Shown here: piece after piece, positions 50,539 through 58,170 of the stretch
Numbering within the stretch: the stretch's first letter is position 1
Layout of the letters: each line of letters begins with the position of its first letter
Source: Anaerolineae bacterium
Lineage (GTDB): Bacteria > Chloroflexota > Anaerolineae > Anaerolineales > UBA11579
Reading direction: 5' to 3'
NCBI GenBank assembly: GCA_004297445.1
Contig: SCUK01000061.1
Location: 1-64,000 of the forward strand
Length of the DNA: 64,000 nt
Notes under the pieces: generated by a model
Told to the model about the DNA's origin: nothing
Database searches by the model: none
The model's input: the letters and a program-made list of their open reading frames with translations, nothing else
Translations under genes and position numbers: made by a program

Positions 50539-51168
50539 TCACTTCCCAAACAACCCCGCCCGGCGCGCCTGCATTTCGGCGGCCACCCCGGCGGAATTTT
50601 CATCGCCGCGCTGGTTCAACTGGGCAATGATGGTGTCGTAGTCTTCGGCGTCGCGATTCTGGCTCAATTTGTAACTGGCCGAAATCTCGGTCACCGGCAT
50701 CACAAACCCGGCCACTGCCTGCATCTGGGATTCCAGATAATCCGCGGGCAGGCCGTCCATCGTGTACGTCCCCGGCACCGACTCGTACTTGGTCACCAGC
50801 GCATCCAGCACCGCGTGCAGTTCATCGCGGTCGGTGATGAGGCGCGGCACGCCGTAGACATGCACCGCCATGTAGTTCCACGTCGGCACGTTGGTGTGGT
50901 TGTACCAGCGCGGCGAGATGTAGGTGTGCGCCCCGCTGAAGATGGCCAGCGCCTCGCCGACGGACTCGAAGTCCTGCCATTGCTTGTTGGCGCGGGCGAT
51001 GTGCCCGGTGAGGGTCAGTGTATCGCCATCACGAGTCAGGTCCATCAGCGCGTGGGTGGCACGCGGGCGGGTGCCGTCAATCGTCACCAGCGTGCCGAAG
51101 CCGTTGGCGCGCACGAAGGCTTCGATGATGTTCGGGTCGGTTTCCTGGTAGCGGCGGGGAATGTACAT
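50539..51168 (-). CDS. PaiB-like FMN-binding protein
   Basis: Encodes 209 aa. It starts MYIPRRYQETDPNIIEAFVRANGFGTLVT, with HALMDL, the GHIARANKQW motif and IFSGAHTYISPRWY, all typical of the PaiB (FMN-binding split-barrel) family. PaiB of Bacillus affects protease and sporulation genes, but a direct regulatory role is uncertain. Some members are flavin or pyridoxamine oxidase-like enzymes. AGGTG lies 5 nt before the ATG. Confidence 0.85.
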   Translation of the reverse strand: MYIPRRYQETDPNIIEAFVRANGFGTLVTIDGTRPRATHALMDLTRDGDTLTLTGHIARANKQWQDFESVGEALAIFSGAHTYISPRWYNHTNVPTWNYMAVHVYGVPRLITDRDELHAVLDALVTKYESVPGTYTMDGLPADYLESQMQAVAGFVMPVTEISASYKLSQNRDAEDYDTIIAQLNQRGDENSAGVAAEMQARRAGLFGK

Positions 51169-51223
51169 GGGTTCACCTCAAAGCGGTCAGTAGGCGGGGA
51201 TTCTACCAGCCCGCGCCACACGT

Positions 51224-51229
51224 TATAAT
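51224..51229 (+). promoter_or_regulatory. TATAAT -10 box, leaderless promoter of the AbiEii-like pair
   Basis: TATAAT ends 8 nt before the ATG at 51238. It probably drives both genes of the pair. Confidence 0.6.
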
Positions 51230-51237
51230 CTCACATT

Positions 51238-51519
51238 ATGAATGCCCGCCCGGCTTATCTTTGGGATTATGAAATCAGCGAACAGGAATTTCACGCCATT
51301 CTGGCGGGAAAACTGGTAAAAGGTCGCCTGGACCGGGATTGGGCTGCAGTGCGCCTGCTGGAGTATGCCCCTTACCCGGAGATTGTGCGATTGCTGGGCT
51401 TTAAATCGTTGTTGACTGGCTGGCCACACTGGCGCGCGAAAGTACGGTCAGAAAGCCGTAAGCGTGGGTTGGATTTCCTGGCTCAATGGCTGCCCGACCA
51501 TCACCCTGAATTGGTGTAG
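51238..51519 (+). CDS. Small protein preceding the AbiEii-like gene (putative antitoxin)
   Basis: Encodes 93 aa and was not firmly recognised. It is basic and helical, with AVRLLEYAPYPEIVRLLGFKSLLTGWPHWRAKV resembling a compact DNA-binding fold. It lies 9 nt upstream of a nucleotidyltransferase gene on the same predicted leaderless transcript. Small upstream proteins in this position often act as antitoxins. That role is inferred from context only. Confidence 0.6.
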   Translation: MNARPAYLWDYEISEQEFHAILAGKLVKGRLDRDWAAVRLLEYAPYPEIVRLLGFKSLLTGWPHWRAKVRSESRKRGLDFLAQWLPDHHPELV

Positions 51520-51528
51520 GGGATTCTC

Positions 51529-52188
51529 TTGGCTCAAGACATTTACTCGAAGACTTTATATCCCTTCCAGGACCAGATTCTTCAGGAGATAACAAACCTT
51601 GAAACGGGTTTCTACCTTACAGGTGGAACCGCGGCTTCGCGAGGGTATCTTCAACACAGGTATTCCGATGATCTTGACTTCTTTGTTAATGACAGTCCGG
51701 AATTCAATTTGTGGCTGGATCGCGTGGTTCAGCACTTGCTCAGCCTGGATCTGGGTGAAATTCAGATTACTTCCCGGCATGACCGGTTTGCCAACCTGCT
51801 GTTAAACACGGGGGCAGTATTGCTTAAACTTGAATTCATTAATGATGTACCTTCTCATATAGGCAGAATTTCCGTGCATCCGGTCTTTGGTCGTTTGGAT
51901 AGTGCGGAAAATATTCTTGCTAACAAAGTAACTGCGCTATTAGGGCGCAATGAACCCAAAGACCTTGCCGATGTATGGGGGTTTTGTTGCAGACTGGGGC
52001 TGCCTCTTGAGCAGGCCATCACGGACGCACACAGTAAGGCAGCCGGGATCTTTCATGCTGACCTCGCGCGTGTTCTACTCTCTGCATCAGAGGAGGATTG
52101 GCGCGCAATTCGTTGGATTAAGGCGCCGGATTCTGAGGAATTCTTGAACGGTCTCCACCAACTGGGCCAGAAATTGCTGTTCGCATAA
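51529..52188 (+). CDS. AbiEii-type nucleotidyltransferase
   Basis: Encodes 219 aa. The signature FYLTGGTAASRGYLQHRYSDDLDFFV matches the AbiEii/MenA-toxin nucleotidyltransferases (GGTA...L.HR.S.DLDFF). A later LLKLEFINDVP provides the third carboxylate region, and RLDSAENILANKVTALLGRNEPKDLADVW is typical of the family. The start is TTG at 51529. No ATG occurs before the conserved motif, and GGGGA lies about 7 nt upstream. It could be the toxin of a two-gene system or part of abortive-infection defence. Confidence 0.8.
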   Translation: MAQDIYSKTLYPFQDQILQEITNLETGFYLTGGTAASRGYLQHRYSDDLDFFVNDSPEFNLWLDRVVQHLLSLDLGEIQITSRHDRFANLLLNTGAVLLKLEFINDVPSHIGRISVHPVFGRLDSAENILANKVTALLGRNEPKDLADVWGFCCRLGLPLEQAITDAHSKAAGIFHADLARVLLSASEEDWRAIRWIKAPDSEEFLNGLHQLGQKLLFA

Positions 52189-52216
52189 TCTCTTCACCCA
52201 ATCCAAAGGACATATC

Positions 52217-52672
52217 ATGAAGACCACATTGCTCCTCGGGACATTCCTCGCCATGGGCACCGGCATCCTCATCGGCTCGCAGGCCACCATCGGCGGGCGG
52301 CTGGGCGCGCTCATCGGCCCGGCGCGCGTCGGCATCTGGATGAACGTGGCCGGCGGCGTGGTGGCGGCAATCTTGGCGGTTGTGCTGGTGGCGCGCACTC
52401 CGGAGGCCTGGCCGCTGCCCGGGCGGGTGGTGGCGTGGTTGTTCTTCGCCGGGTTGCTGGGCGTGCTGATTGTGGCGGGCAGTTCGCTGGCGCTGGGGCG
52501 GGTGGGCGCCGCCGCCGGCCTTTCCGCCATGATCTTCGGCCAGATGCTGGTGGCCACGATTCTCGATGTCACCGGCTTGAGCACCGGCGAGCCGATTCCG
52601 GTGCAGGGCACACGCGTCCTCGGCCTGGTCATCATGGCGCTGGCGGTCTATTTACTGCTGCCCCGGCAGTGA
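52217..52672 (+). CDS. DUF606/YdcZ family membrane protein, first of a pair
   Basis: Encodes 151 aa with five hydrophobic helices. GTGILIGSQATIGGRLGALIG and GRVGAAAGLSAMIFGQMLVATILDVTGL fit the DUF606 family, small half-size relatives of drug/metabolite transporters. Such proteins often come as two different genes in tandem and may form heterodimers. The paralogue starts 18 nt downstream. The Shine-Dalgarno (AAAGGA) precedes the ATG. Confidence 0.82.
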   Translation: MKTTLLLGTFLAMGTGILIGSQATIGGRLGALIGPARVGIWMNVAGGVVAAILAVVLVARTPEAWPLPGRVVAWLFFAGLLGVLIVAGSSLALGRVGAAAGLSAMIFGQMLVATILDVTGLSTGEPIPVQGTRVLGLVIMALAVYLLLPRQ

Positions 52673-52690
52673 ACCCGTAATGGAGGTTTT

Positions 52691-53149
52691 ATGAAAAACC
52701 TTGTCGTGCTCGGCGTGCTGGTGGCAGTTGGCACCGGCATTCTCATTGGTTCGCAGGCCACCCTCACCACGCGCAGCAGCACGCTGGTGGGCCCGTTCAA
52801 AACCGGGATGATGATGACGCTGAGCAGCGGCGCGGTCGGGTTGCTGGTTTCGTTCATCGTGCTGGCCCTGAACCGCCAGCCGGTGTGGGACATGCCGGCG
52901 CGCACGATGGGCATGCTGTTCATCGCCGGCGCGCTGGGGGTCATCATCGTGGTCGGGATGGCGTTTGCGCTGGGGCAGGTGGGGGTAACGGCCGGGCTGG
53001 CTTCTATTTTGCTGGGGCAGATGCTGGTGAGCGTACTGGCCGACGCCCTGGGTTGGGGCACCGGCCAGCCGATTCCGGTGACAGCCAGCCGCATCCTGGG
53101 GCTCGGCGTGCTGGCACTGGCGGTGTACCTGCTGGTGCCGCGCCAGTGA
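52691..53149 (+). CDS. DUF606/YdcZ family membrane protein, second of a pair
   Basis: Encodes 152 aa. It is clearly paralogous to the preceding protein: GTGILIGSQATLTTRSSTLVG, LGQVGVTAGLASILLGQMLVSVLADALGWG and the shared C-terminal ILGLGVLALAVYLLVPRQ. GGAGG precedes the ATG. The two are likely subunits of one small transporter with unknown substrate. Confidence 0.82.
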   Translation: MKNLVVLGVLVAVGTGILIGSQATLTTRSSTLVGPFKTGMMMTLSSGAVGLLVSFIVLALNRQPVWDMPARTMGMLFIAGALGVIIVVGMAFALGQVGVTAGLASILLGQMLVSVLADALGWGTGQPIPVTASRILGLGVLALAVYLLVPRQ

Positions 53150-53275
53150 GCCGTTCGGCGGCTTCGTGCTTGTATTCAGTCTGATTAAGTCGTAAACTTG
53201 GAGAAACTTGCTCGTCTTTGGCAACATTAAGCTGTCATCGCTGCCCGCCCTTCGAGCGTGAAATGGAGGAGGCCG

Positions 53276-53953
53276 ATGAGTTTTCTTTCCCCGGATAGTT
53301 CCCCTGTCTTTATCTTAGCGGTCTTAGGCGGCATGGCCATCGGCGCGGCGCTGGCCTGGTTCATGCGTTCGCGCTTGCCATCACTTCCCAGGAACCCCGT
53401 CGGGCTGCTGGGTTATTACGGCGGCAGCCTGCTGGTGGGTGGTTTGCTGTTAGGCGGCTGTGTTCTGTTGGGTGGAGGAAACAATGCCGGGCTGGCATCC
53501 ACCCCCACGCCAACCAAGCCGATACCGACGATGACGGCCGCGCCGGCGCGGCCGTCCCCCACCGTGCTGGCCCGCGGCACCGAGACCGAAACGCCCACCC
53601 CCACCCCGAAAGCCCTCGCCTGGCCGGAGACCTTTTCGCTTCTGCTGGTCTTTAGCGATGAATCCGCATGCGGCAACAGCGGCGGCTTCGAATATGACTA
53701 CAGCGTGACGCTGGCAGCCGACAGCATGACGCTGGTGCAGCTCGCCAATGGCATCACCCTCACCGGGCCGTTTGACCCGGCTACTGGAGCATTTGATGTG
53801 GAGGCGGGCGGTCTGCCAGGCACCGAAACGTTTACCGGGTCTCTGGTCTGGGACGGTCCAACGCTGGTGATGGCTGGTTCTTACAGCTACATTGACGGCT
53901 CGGCGGCGACCTGTGATGCCGTCTGGGAGTTCAACGGCGAATACACGCCCTGA
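53276..53953 (+). CDS. Membrane-anchored protein with Thr/Pro linker, unknown function
   Basis: Encodes 225 aa. Two N-terminal hydrophobic segments (about 11-30 and 47-70) are followed by a TPTPTKP...ETPTPTPK linker and a C-terminal beta-rich domain of about 110 residues (LLLVFSDESACGNSGGFEYDYSVTLAADSMTLVQLANGITLTG) with two Cys residues that could be bonded. Function is not recognised. GGAGGA precedes ATG 53276. The frame could extend to 53258, before the Shine-Dalgarno. Confidence 0.6.
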   Translation: MSFLSPDSSPVFILAVLGGMAIGAALAWFMRSRLPSLPRNPVGLLGYYGGSLLVGGLLLGGCVLLGGGNNAGLASTPTPTKPIPTMTAAPARPSPTVLARGTETETPTPTPKALAWPETFSLLLVFSDESACGNSGGFEYDYSVTLAADSMTLVQLANGITLTGPFDPATGAFDVEAGGLPGTETFTGSLVWDGPTLVMAGSYSYIDGSAATCDAVWEFNGEYTP

Positions 53954-54035
53954 CCAAAACGGGTTACCGCTTTTCCAGTTCGCGGTAGATGAACCAGCTT
54001 CCCATGCGGTCATCCACATCTTTCGGGGCGCGGTC

Positions 54036-54326
54036 TTAGTAGATATCAAAAACTTGTCCTGAATCGACAAAGACGCGGAAGAAGAAGCGTCCCACCCCCC
54101 ACGAGCCGCGGCGCACCGCTTTGCGCAGGTTGTGGTCCTGCATGTTGCCGGCGAAACGGCCCCGGCGGCTGTAATCGCGCCACTCGGCCAGCCGCTCCAC
54201 CACGTGGTAGTCGCGCTCGCGCCAGGTGAATCCATCCGGGCAGTGGGGACTCTTGCTGTGGGTGGGCGGTTTGGCGAACTCCACCGTGATGGGTTCGCCA
54301 AAGAAGTGGGTGGGCTCGTATTCCAT
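54036..54326 (-). CDS. DUF6504-like protein cut short by an in-frame TAA
   Basis: Encodes 96 aa to the first stop. It starts MEYEPTHFFGEPITVEF and has a PDGFTWRERDYHVVERLAEW core, consistent with DUF6504. The TAA at 54036-54038 follows VFDIY. The same frame then continues DRAPKDVDDRMGSWFIYRELEKR to a second TAA at 53964, which reads like the natural C-terminus (FDIYYDRAPKD). A TAC-to-TAA mutation or a sequencing error would explain it. It starts 5 nt after the preceding methyltransferase gene. Confidence 0.6.
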   Translation of the reverse strand: MEYEPTHFFGEPITVEFAKPPTHSKSPHCPDGFTWRERDYHVVERLAEWRDYSRRGRFAGNMQDHNLRKAVRRGSWGVGRFFFRVFVDSGQVFDIY

Positions 54327-54331
54327 CCTGC

Positions 54332-55048
54332 TTACCAGATACCGGGGAACAGGCGAAACCGCACTTTGGCGGCGTAGTCTGCGTAGCCGGGCAACTGAGC
54401 CAGAAGGAAACTATCTTCGCGTGCGGTGCGGAGGAGGAATAGAAAGCAGATGACCAAACCGGGGAGCAGCGCCAGGAGTGAGCCAAAGAACAGCGGCCCA
54501 CCCAACCCATACAGGAACGCGGCAATGTACATCGGATGGCGTATGAGGGCATAGGGACCGCTACTGATGACGCGGTGCCCAGATTCGGATTGGATGCGCA
54601 CGATGGGCGCGGCAAAGGGGTTATGCAGCATGGCCCAGAAGGGAATCATGAAAGAGAGGGACAATAGCCCAAATCCCAAACCGCGCCAGATAGGCGGGAG
54701 CGCCGTCCAGCCGTAGCGCATCACTTCTAACCCCGCCAGCACGTACATGACGATCTGCATGAGCGCGTAAAGAATCAGGATCGCCCGATCCCAACCCTGG
54801 GCATCGGCACGTGTGCTGCCCGCGCGGGTGACCAACACCTGGGGGTTGCGGTTCCCTACCCAGAGATACAGCAGCAGGTAGTAAATCAAGAACATCCCAA
54901 GAAAGATCCACACGGCGGGCCAGTCCGTTGTGCCGGCAGAGGCGAACAACACAGCGGCTGTGACAAAAAGAAACGCGAGAATCCGCAGGAACCCTCGCAC
55001 CAGAAGCTTAAACTCGGCGCGGCTGGTATGTGGAACATTGGTGGTCAT
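54332..55048 (-). CDS. Isoprenylcysteine carboxyl methyltransferase/NnrU-type membrane methyltransferase
   Basis: Encodes 238 aa with about six hydrophobic segments. The C-terminal SGPYALIRHPMYIAAFLYGLGGPLFFGS and EDSFLLAQLPGYADYAAKVRFRLFPGIW are the SAM-binding and substrate motifs of the ICMT/phospholipid methyltransferase group. The substrate, lipid or small molecule, is unknown. It heads an operon with the DUF6504-like gene. The 112-nt gap to the divergent kinase gene holds both promoters. Confidence 0.8.
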   Translation of the reverse strand: MTTNVPHTSRAEFKLLVRGFLRILAFLFVTAAVLFASAGTTDWPAVWIFLGMFLIYYLLLYLWVGNRNPQVLVTRAGSTRADAQGWDRAILILYALMQIVMYVLAGLEVMRYGWTALPPIWRGLGFGLLSLSFMIPFWAMLHNPFAAPIVRIQSESGHRVISSGPYALIRHPMYIAAFLYGLGGPLFFGSLLALLPGLVICFLFLLRTAREDSFLLAQLPGYADYAAKVRFRLFPGIW

Positions 55049-55145
55049 GTTGTGTCCTTTCCTGCTACCCTGATTCGTTTATAGACCGGCGCGTCACCGC
55101 TGTCAAGGTCGTAAGCTGTGCTATCCCATCCGGGGAATTCGTTGG

Positions 55146-55151
55146 TATCAT
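55146..55151 (+). promoter_or_regulatory. TATCAT -10 box upstream of the Ser/Thr kinase
   Basis: TATCAT ends 9 nt before the ATG at 55161, a leaderless-type arrangement. Confidence 0.4.
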
Positions 55152-55160
55152 AGGCGCTGG

Positions 55161-56942
55161 ATGAGCGCTGAAGAGAATCAATTCGCCGACCTCACTGGCA
55201 AAACGCTGGCGGGCTATACCATCGTCGAGAAGATTGGCAAAGGCGGTATGGCTACCGTCTACAAGGCGTTTCAGCCTTCGCTTAGCCGCGACGTCGCGAT
55301 CAAGGTCCTCTCTCCCTACTATGCTGAAATGGATTCCTCGTTCCGCCCGCGCTTCGCGCGTGAGGCGCAGGCGGTAGCCAGCCTGCGGCATCCCAACATC
55401 CTGCTGGTGATCGATTACGGTGAGCAGGACGGTTTCGGTTATCTGGTGATGGAGTACGTCCCGGCCGGCACCCTCAAAGACCTTCTGGATGTCAAGAGTC
55501 TGCCCCTGCGCCAGACCAGCACCCTCATCGGCCAGGTGGCCGGCGCGCTGGACCATGCCCATGAGCGCGGCATTATCCACCGGGATGTTAAGCCCAGCAA
55601 TGTACTGCTCCCCAAGCCGGATTGGGCGCTGCTCACCGACTTTGGGCTGGCGCGCATGATGGCCGGCGACAGCGGCCTGACCCAGAGCGGCCTCACCGTG
55701 GGCACTCCTGCCTACATGTCTCCCGAACAGGGCAGCGGCCACCCGGTGGACCGGCGCAGTGATATCTATTCGCTGGGCGTCATGCTCTATGAAATGGTCG
55801 TGGGCCGCCTGCCGTATACTGCCGAAACGCCGATGGCGGTAGTGGTCAAGCACATCGTCGACCCGTTACCCGTTATCCATGATTCCCTCGAAGACTTCCC
55901 CGATGAACTGGAAGAAATCATCCTCAAGGCCATCGCCAAAGACCCCGCCGAGCGCTATGCTTCGGCCGGCGAACTGGCCGAACACTTGAAAGACGTGACC
56001 CAGCACCATCCGGACTGGATGCCGCCGGAACCGGCCGCGCGGCGGTTTGATAAATCCACGCGCATTCTGCCCGGCGAGAGCAAGCGCACCGCGCCGGCGG
56101 CCACCCGTCGCGCCGCGGCGGCCGCCAAACCGGCAGAAAAGCCCGCCAGCAATTCCGGCGCCGCCCTGCCGGTGCTGGGCGGGCTGGTAGGAGCGGTTGT
56201 TGGCGTCATCCTGTTTAGCGTGGTGGCGGCAGCGGCGTTCTTTGGTTACCGCGCTTACCAGACGGCTAACGCGCCCACCGCCACGCCAACGCCCAGCCTG
56301 ACCCCCACACAAACCCTCACACCGACCGCCACCCTGCCACCCAGCCCCACGGTAGCGCCCACGCTCACTCCCGCGCCGCCGCTGCCGCAGGGCACCATCC
56401 TCTTCGAGGATGACTTCAGCGACCCGACGAGCGGCTGGGACATCAGCGGCGACCGTACCGGCTCCAGTGATTACTCCGAGAATGGGACCTACAACATCGC
56501 GGTGTTTGACAATGAGTATGTCTGGTGGGCCAATCCTTACCTTGATTTCGACGATGTCGTCGTCGAGGTGGATGCGAGCCTGGTGGATGGCACGGTGGAC
56601 AACGGATTTGGCATCATCTGCAGCTATCTTGATGCAGACAATTTCTTCTACGGCTCCATCAGCAGTGAAGGCTTCTACAGCTTCTGGCAGCAGGATGCCG
56701 GGGAGTGGGTGGACCTGGGGGATGGCGAAGAGCTTAGCCCGCTCATCCCCTCGGATGGCAGCACCGTGCGAATACGGCTGGAATGTGTGGGTGATACCAT
56801 GACCCTGTATGTCAACAACGTGCTGATTGATTCAATTGATGGCGTACCGCTTACCGGCGGCGATGTGGGGCTGGTAGCCGAAACGTACACCAGCGGCGCC
56901 ATCGAAATCGAGTTCGATAATTTCGTGGTCTTCTCGCCATGA
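55161..56942 (+). CDS. Transmembrane Ser/Thr protein kinase with extracytoplasmic LamG-like domain
   Basis: Encodes 593 aa. The Hanks-type kinase (about 18-285) has the glycine loop IGKGGMATVY, Lys in VAIKVL, HRDVKPSNVLL, DFGLAR and GTPAYMSPEQ. A basic Ala-rich juxtamembrane region leads to one transmembrane helix (about 335-358), a TPTPSLTPTQT linker, and a C-terminal beta-sandwich domain (about 405-593) with WWANPYLDFDDVVVEVDASLV and VRIRLECVGDTMTLYVNNVLID, related to the lipoproteins at 42435 and 43383. It would sense a surface ligand and signal by phosphorylation. The ATGA overlap couples it to hpt. Confidence 0.9.
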   Translation: MSAEENQFADLTGKTLAGYTIVEKIGKGGMATVYKAFQPSLSRDVAIKVLSPYYAEMDSSFRPRFAREAQAVASLRHPNILLVIDYGEQDGFGYLVMEYVPAGTLKDLLDVKSLPLRQTSTLIGQVAGALDHAHERGIIHRDVKPSNVLLPKPDWALLTDFGLARMMAGDSGLTQSGLTVGTPAYMSPEQGSGHPVDRRSDIYSLGVMLYEMVVGRLPYTAETPMAVVVKHIVDPLPVIHDSLEDFPDELEEIILKAIAKDPAERYASAGELAEHLKDVTQHHPDWMPPEPAARRFDKSTRILPGESKRTAPAATRRAAAAAKPAEKPASNSGAALPVLGGLVGAVVGVILFSVVAAAAFFGYRAYQTANAPTATPTPSLTPTQTLTPTATLPPSPTVAPTLTPAPPLPQGTILFEDDFSDPTSGWDISGDRTGSSDYSENGTYNIAVFDNEYVWWANPYLDFDDVVVEVDASLVDGTVDNGFGIICSYLDADNFFYGSISSEGFYSFWQQDAGEWVDLGDGEELSPLIPSDGSTVRIRLECVGDTMTLYVNNVLIDSIDGVPLTGGDVGLVAETYTSGAIEIEFDNFVVFSP

Positions 56943-57481
56943 CCGGGCTTTATCCTGAATTTGAACGTATCCTGCTAGACGAGGCCAGCATCCAGCAACG
57001 CGTGGCGGAACTGGCGCAGGAAATCAGCGCCGACTACCGCGGGCAGGGCAGCATCATCCTCATCACCATCCTCAAGGGCGGGTTCATGTTCGCCGCCGAC
57101 CTGGCGCGCCGCCTCACCATTCCGCACTACATGGATTTCATGGCGCTGTCTTCCTACGGCAGCAAGTCCATCAGCGGGGCGGTGCGCATCCTGCTGGATA
57201 TGCGGCTGGACATCTACAACAAGCATGTGCTGGTGGTCGAAGACATCGTGGATACCGGCAAGACATTGGAATACCTCACCGTGAACCTGAACGCCCGCCG
57301 CCCGGCCTCGCTCAAGACCTGCGTGCTGACCCGCAAGCCGGGCGACAACCGCCATGTGACGGTGGACTACCTCGGTTTTGAAATCCCGGATGTGTGGGTG
57401 GTGGGCTACGGTCTGGACTACGCTGAGCGCCACCGGACCTGGCCGTTCATCGCCGAATTAAAACCCGAAGCCTATTCCTGA
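56939..57481 (+). CDS. hpt: Hypoxanthine phosphoribosyltransferase
   Basis: Encodes 180 aa. The PRPP-binding motif VLVVEDIVDTGKTLEYL (about 99-115), the flexible-loop region MALSSYGSKSISGAVRI, and the base-binding end DVWVVGYGLDYAERHRTWPFI match HPRT. It salvages hypoxanthine or guanine to IMP or GMP. It overlaps the kinase stop by 4 nt, an unusual pairing for a housekeeping enzyme. Confidence 0.93.
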   Translation: MTGLYPEFERILLDEASIQQRVAELAQEISADYRGQGSIILITILKGGFMFAADLARRLTIPHYMDFMALSSYGSKSISGAVRILLDMRLDIYNKHVLVVEDIVDTGKTLEYLTVNLNARRPASLKTCVLTRKPGDNRHVTVDYLGFEIPDVWVVGYGLDYAERHRTWPFIAELKPEAYS

Positions 57482-57546
57482 TTCTTATCCGACTGTAATG
57501 TAAGCGCGGACAGAACCCTGTAGAATGGGCACAGGAGAAACCGCCC

Positions 57547-58011
57547 ATGCACCCACAGGCCGAGAAACTGATTGCCCAACTGGACGAATCGCGCGCCCGC
57601 ATCCAGGCAGTGCTGGACCGTTTCCAGCCCGGGCAGGAAATCTACCCCGGTTGGACCAAACGCGAATTCATTGCCCATGTTGCCGGCTGGGACGATGGCA
57701 CCATACTCGCCATCACGGATTTTGTGGAAGGCCGACCACCCAAAGAAACTCCGGCGCGCAAGGGCATTGACTTTTACAACGCCCATTCGGTAGAAACGCG
57801 GGTCGAAATGGACCTTGACCACATTGTGCGCGAGTGGGAATTCAACCGCAAGGCGCTCAAAGACCTGCTGGCGAAGGTGGCCGACGATAAGTTCGGCATC
57901 CAGTTCCAGTTCCCCTGGCAGGAACGCGGCGACATCCACCATATCGTGCGCATCATGATTCACCACGAACACGAACATGCTGAAGAGCTGGAAAAGATGA
58001 TTTCCGACTGA
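57547..58011 (+). CDS. DinB/DfsB-like four-helix-bundle protein
   Basis: Encodes 154 aa. WTKREFIAHVAGWDDGTI near residue 37 and the C-terminal MIHHEHEHAEELEKMI supply the His residues of a DinB/YfiT-like metal site. The QIYPGWTKREFIAHVAGWD layout is close to the ClbS/DfsB subfamily. Members are thiol transferases, resistance proteins or of unknown role. AGGAGA lies 9 nt before the ATG, and TAGAAT is at about 57521. Confidence 0.72.
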   Translation: MHPQAEKLIAQLDESRARIQAVLDRFQPGQEIYPGWTKREFIAHVAGWDDGTILAITDFVEGRPPKETPARKGIDFYNAHSVETRVEMDLDHIVREWEFNRKALKDLLAKVADDKFGIQFQFPWQERGDIHHIVRIMIHHEHEHAEELEKMISD

Positions 58012-58031
58012 ATCAACTAGCGCCCGACAGT

Positions 58032-58079
58032 GCATTGTCCAGACTCAACAGTAGACTGAAATCAATGCCTGGACAATGC
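58032..58079. repeat. Stem-loop element 1 of a tandem pair
   Basis: GCATTGTCCAG (58032-58042) pairs perfectly with CTGGACAATGC (58069-58079) around a 26-nt loop beginning ACTCAACAGTAG. Confidence 0.75.
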
Positions 58080-58084
58080 TTAGA

Positions 58085-58135
58085 GTGTTCCGTCCACAAC
58101 CAACTCAACGAGTAGCTTCATATTGGACGGAACAC
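58085..58135. repeat. Stem-loop element 2 of a tandem pair
   Basis: GTGTTCCGTCCA (58085-58096) pairs perfectly with TGGACGGAACAC (58124-58135) around a 27-nt loop containing ACTCAACGAGTAG. The stem differs from element 1, while the loop is related. Confidence 0.75.
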
Positions 58136-58158
58136 CAGGGCGCATTCATTTTCTGTGG

Positions 58159-58164
58159 TGTAAT
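58159..58164 (+). promoter_or_regulatory. TGTAAT -10 box, leaderless promoter of the SpoU methyltransferase
   Basis: TGTAAT ends 6 nt before the ATG at 58171. Confidence 0.5.
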
Positions 58165-58170
58165 CCTGCC

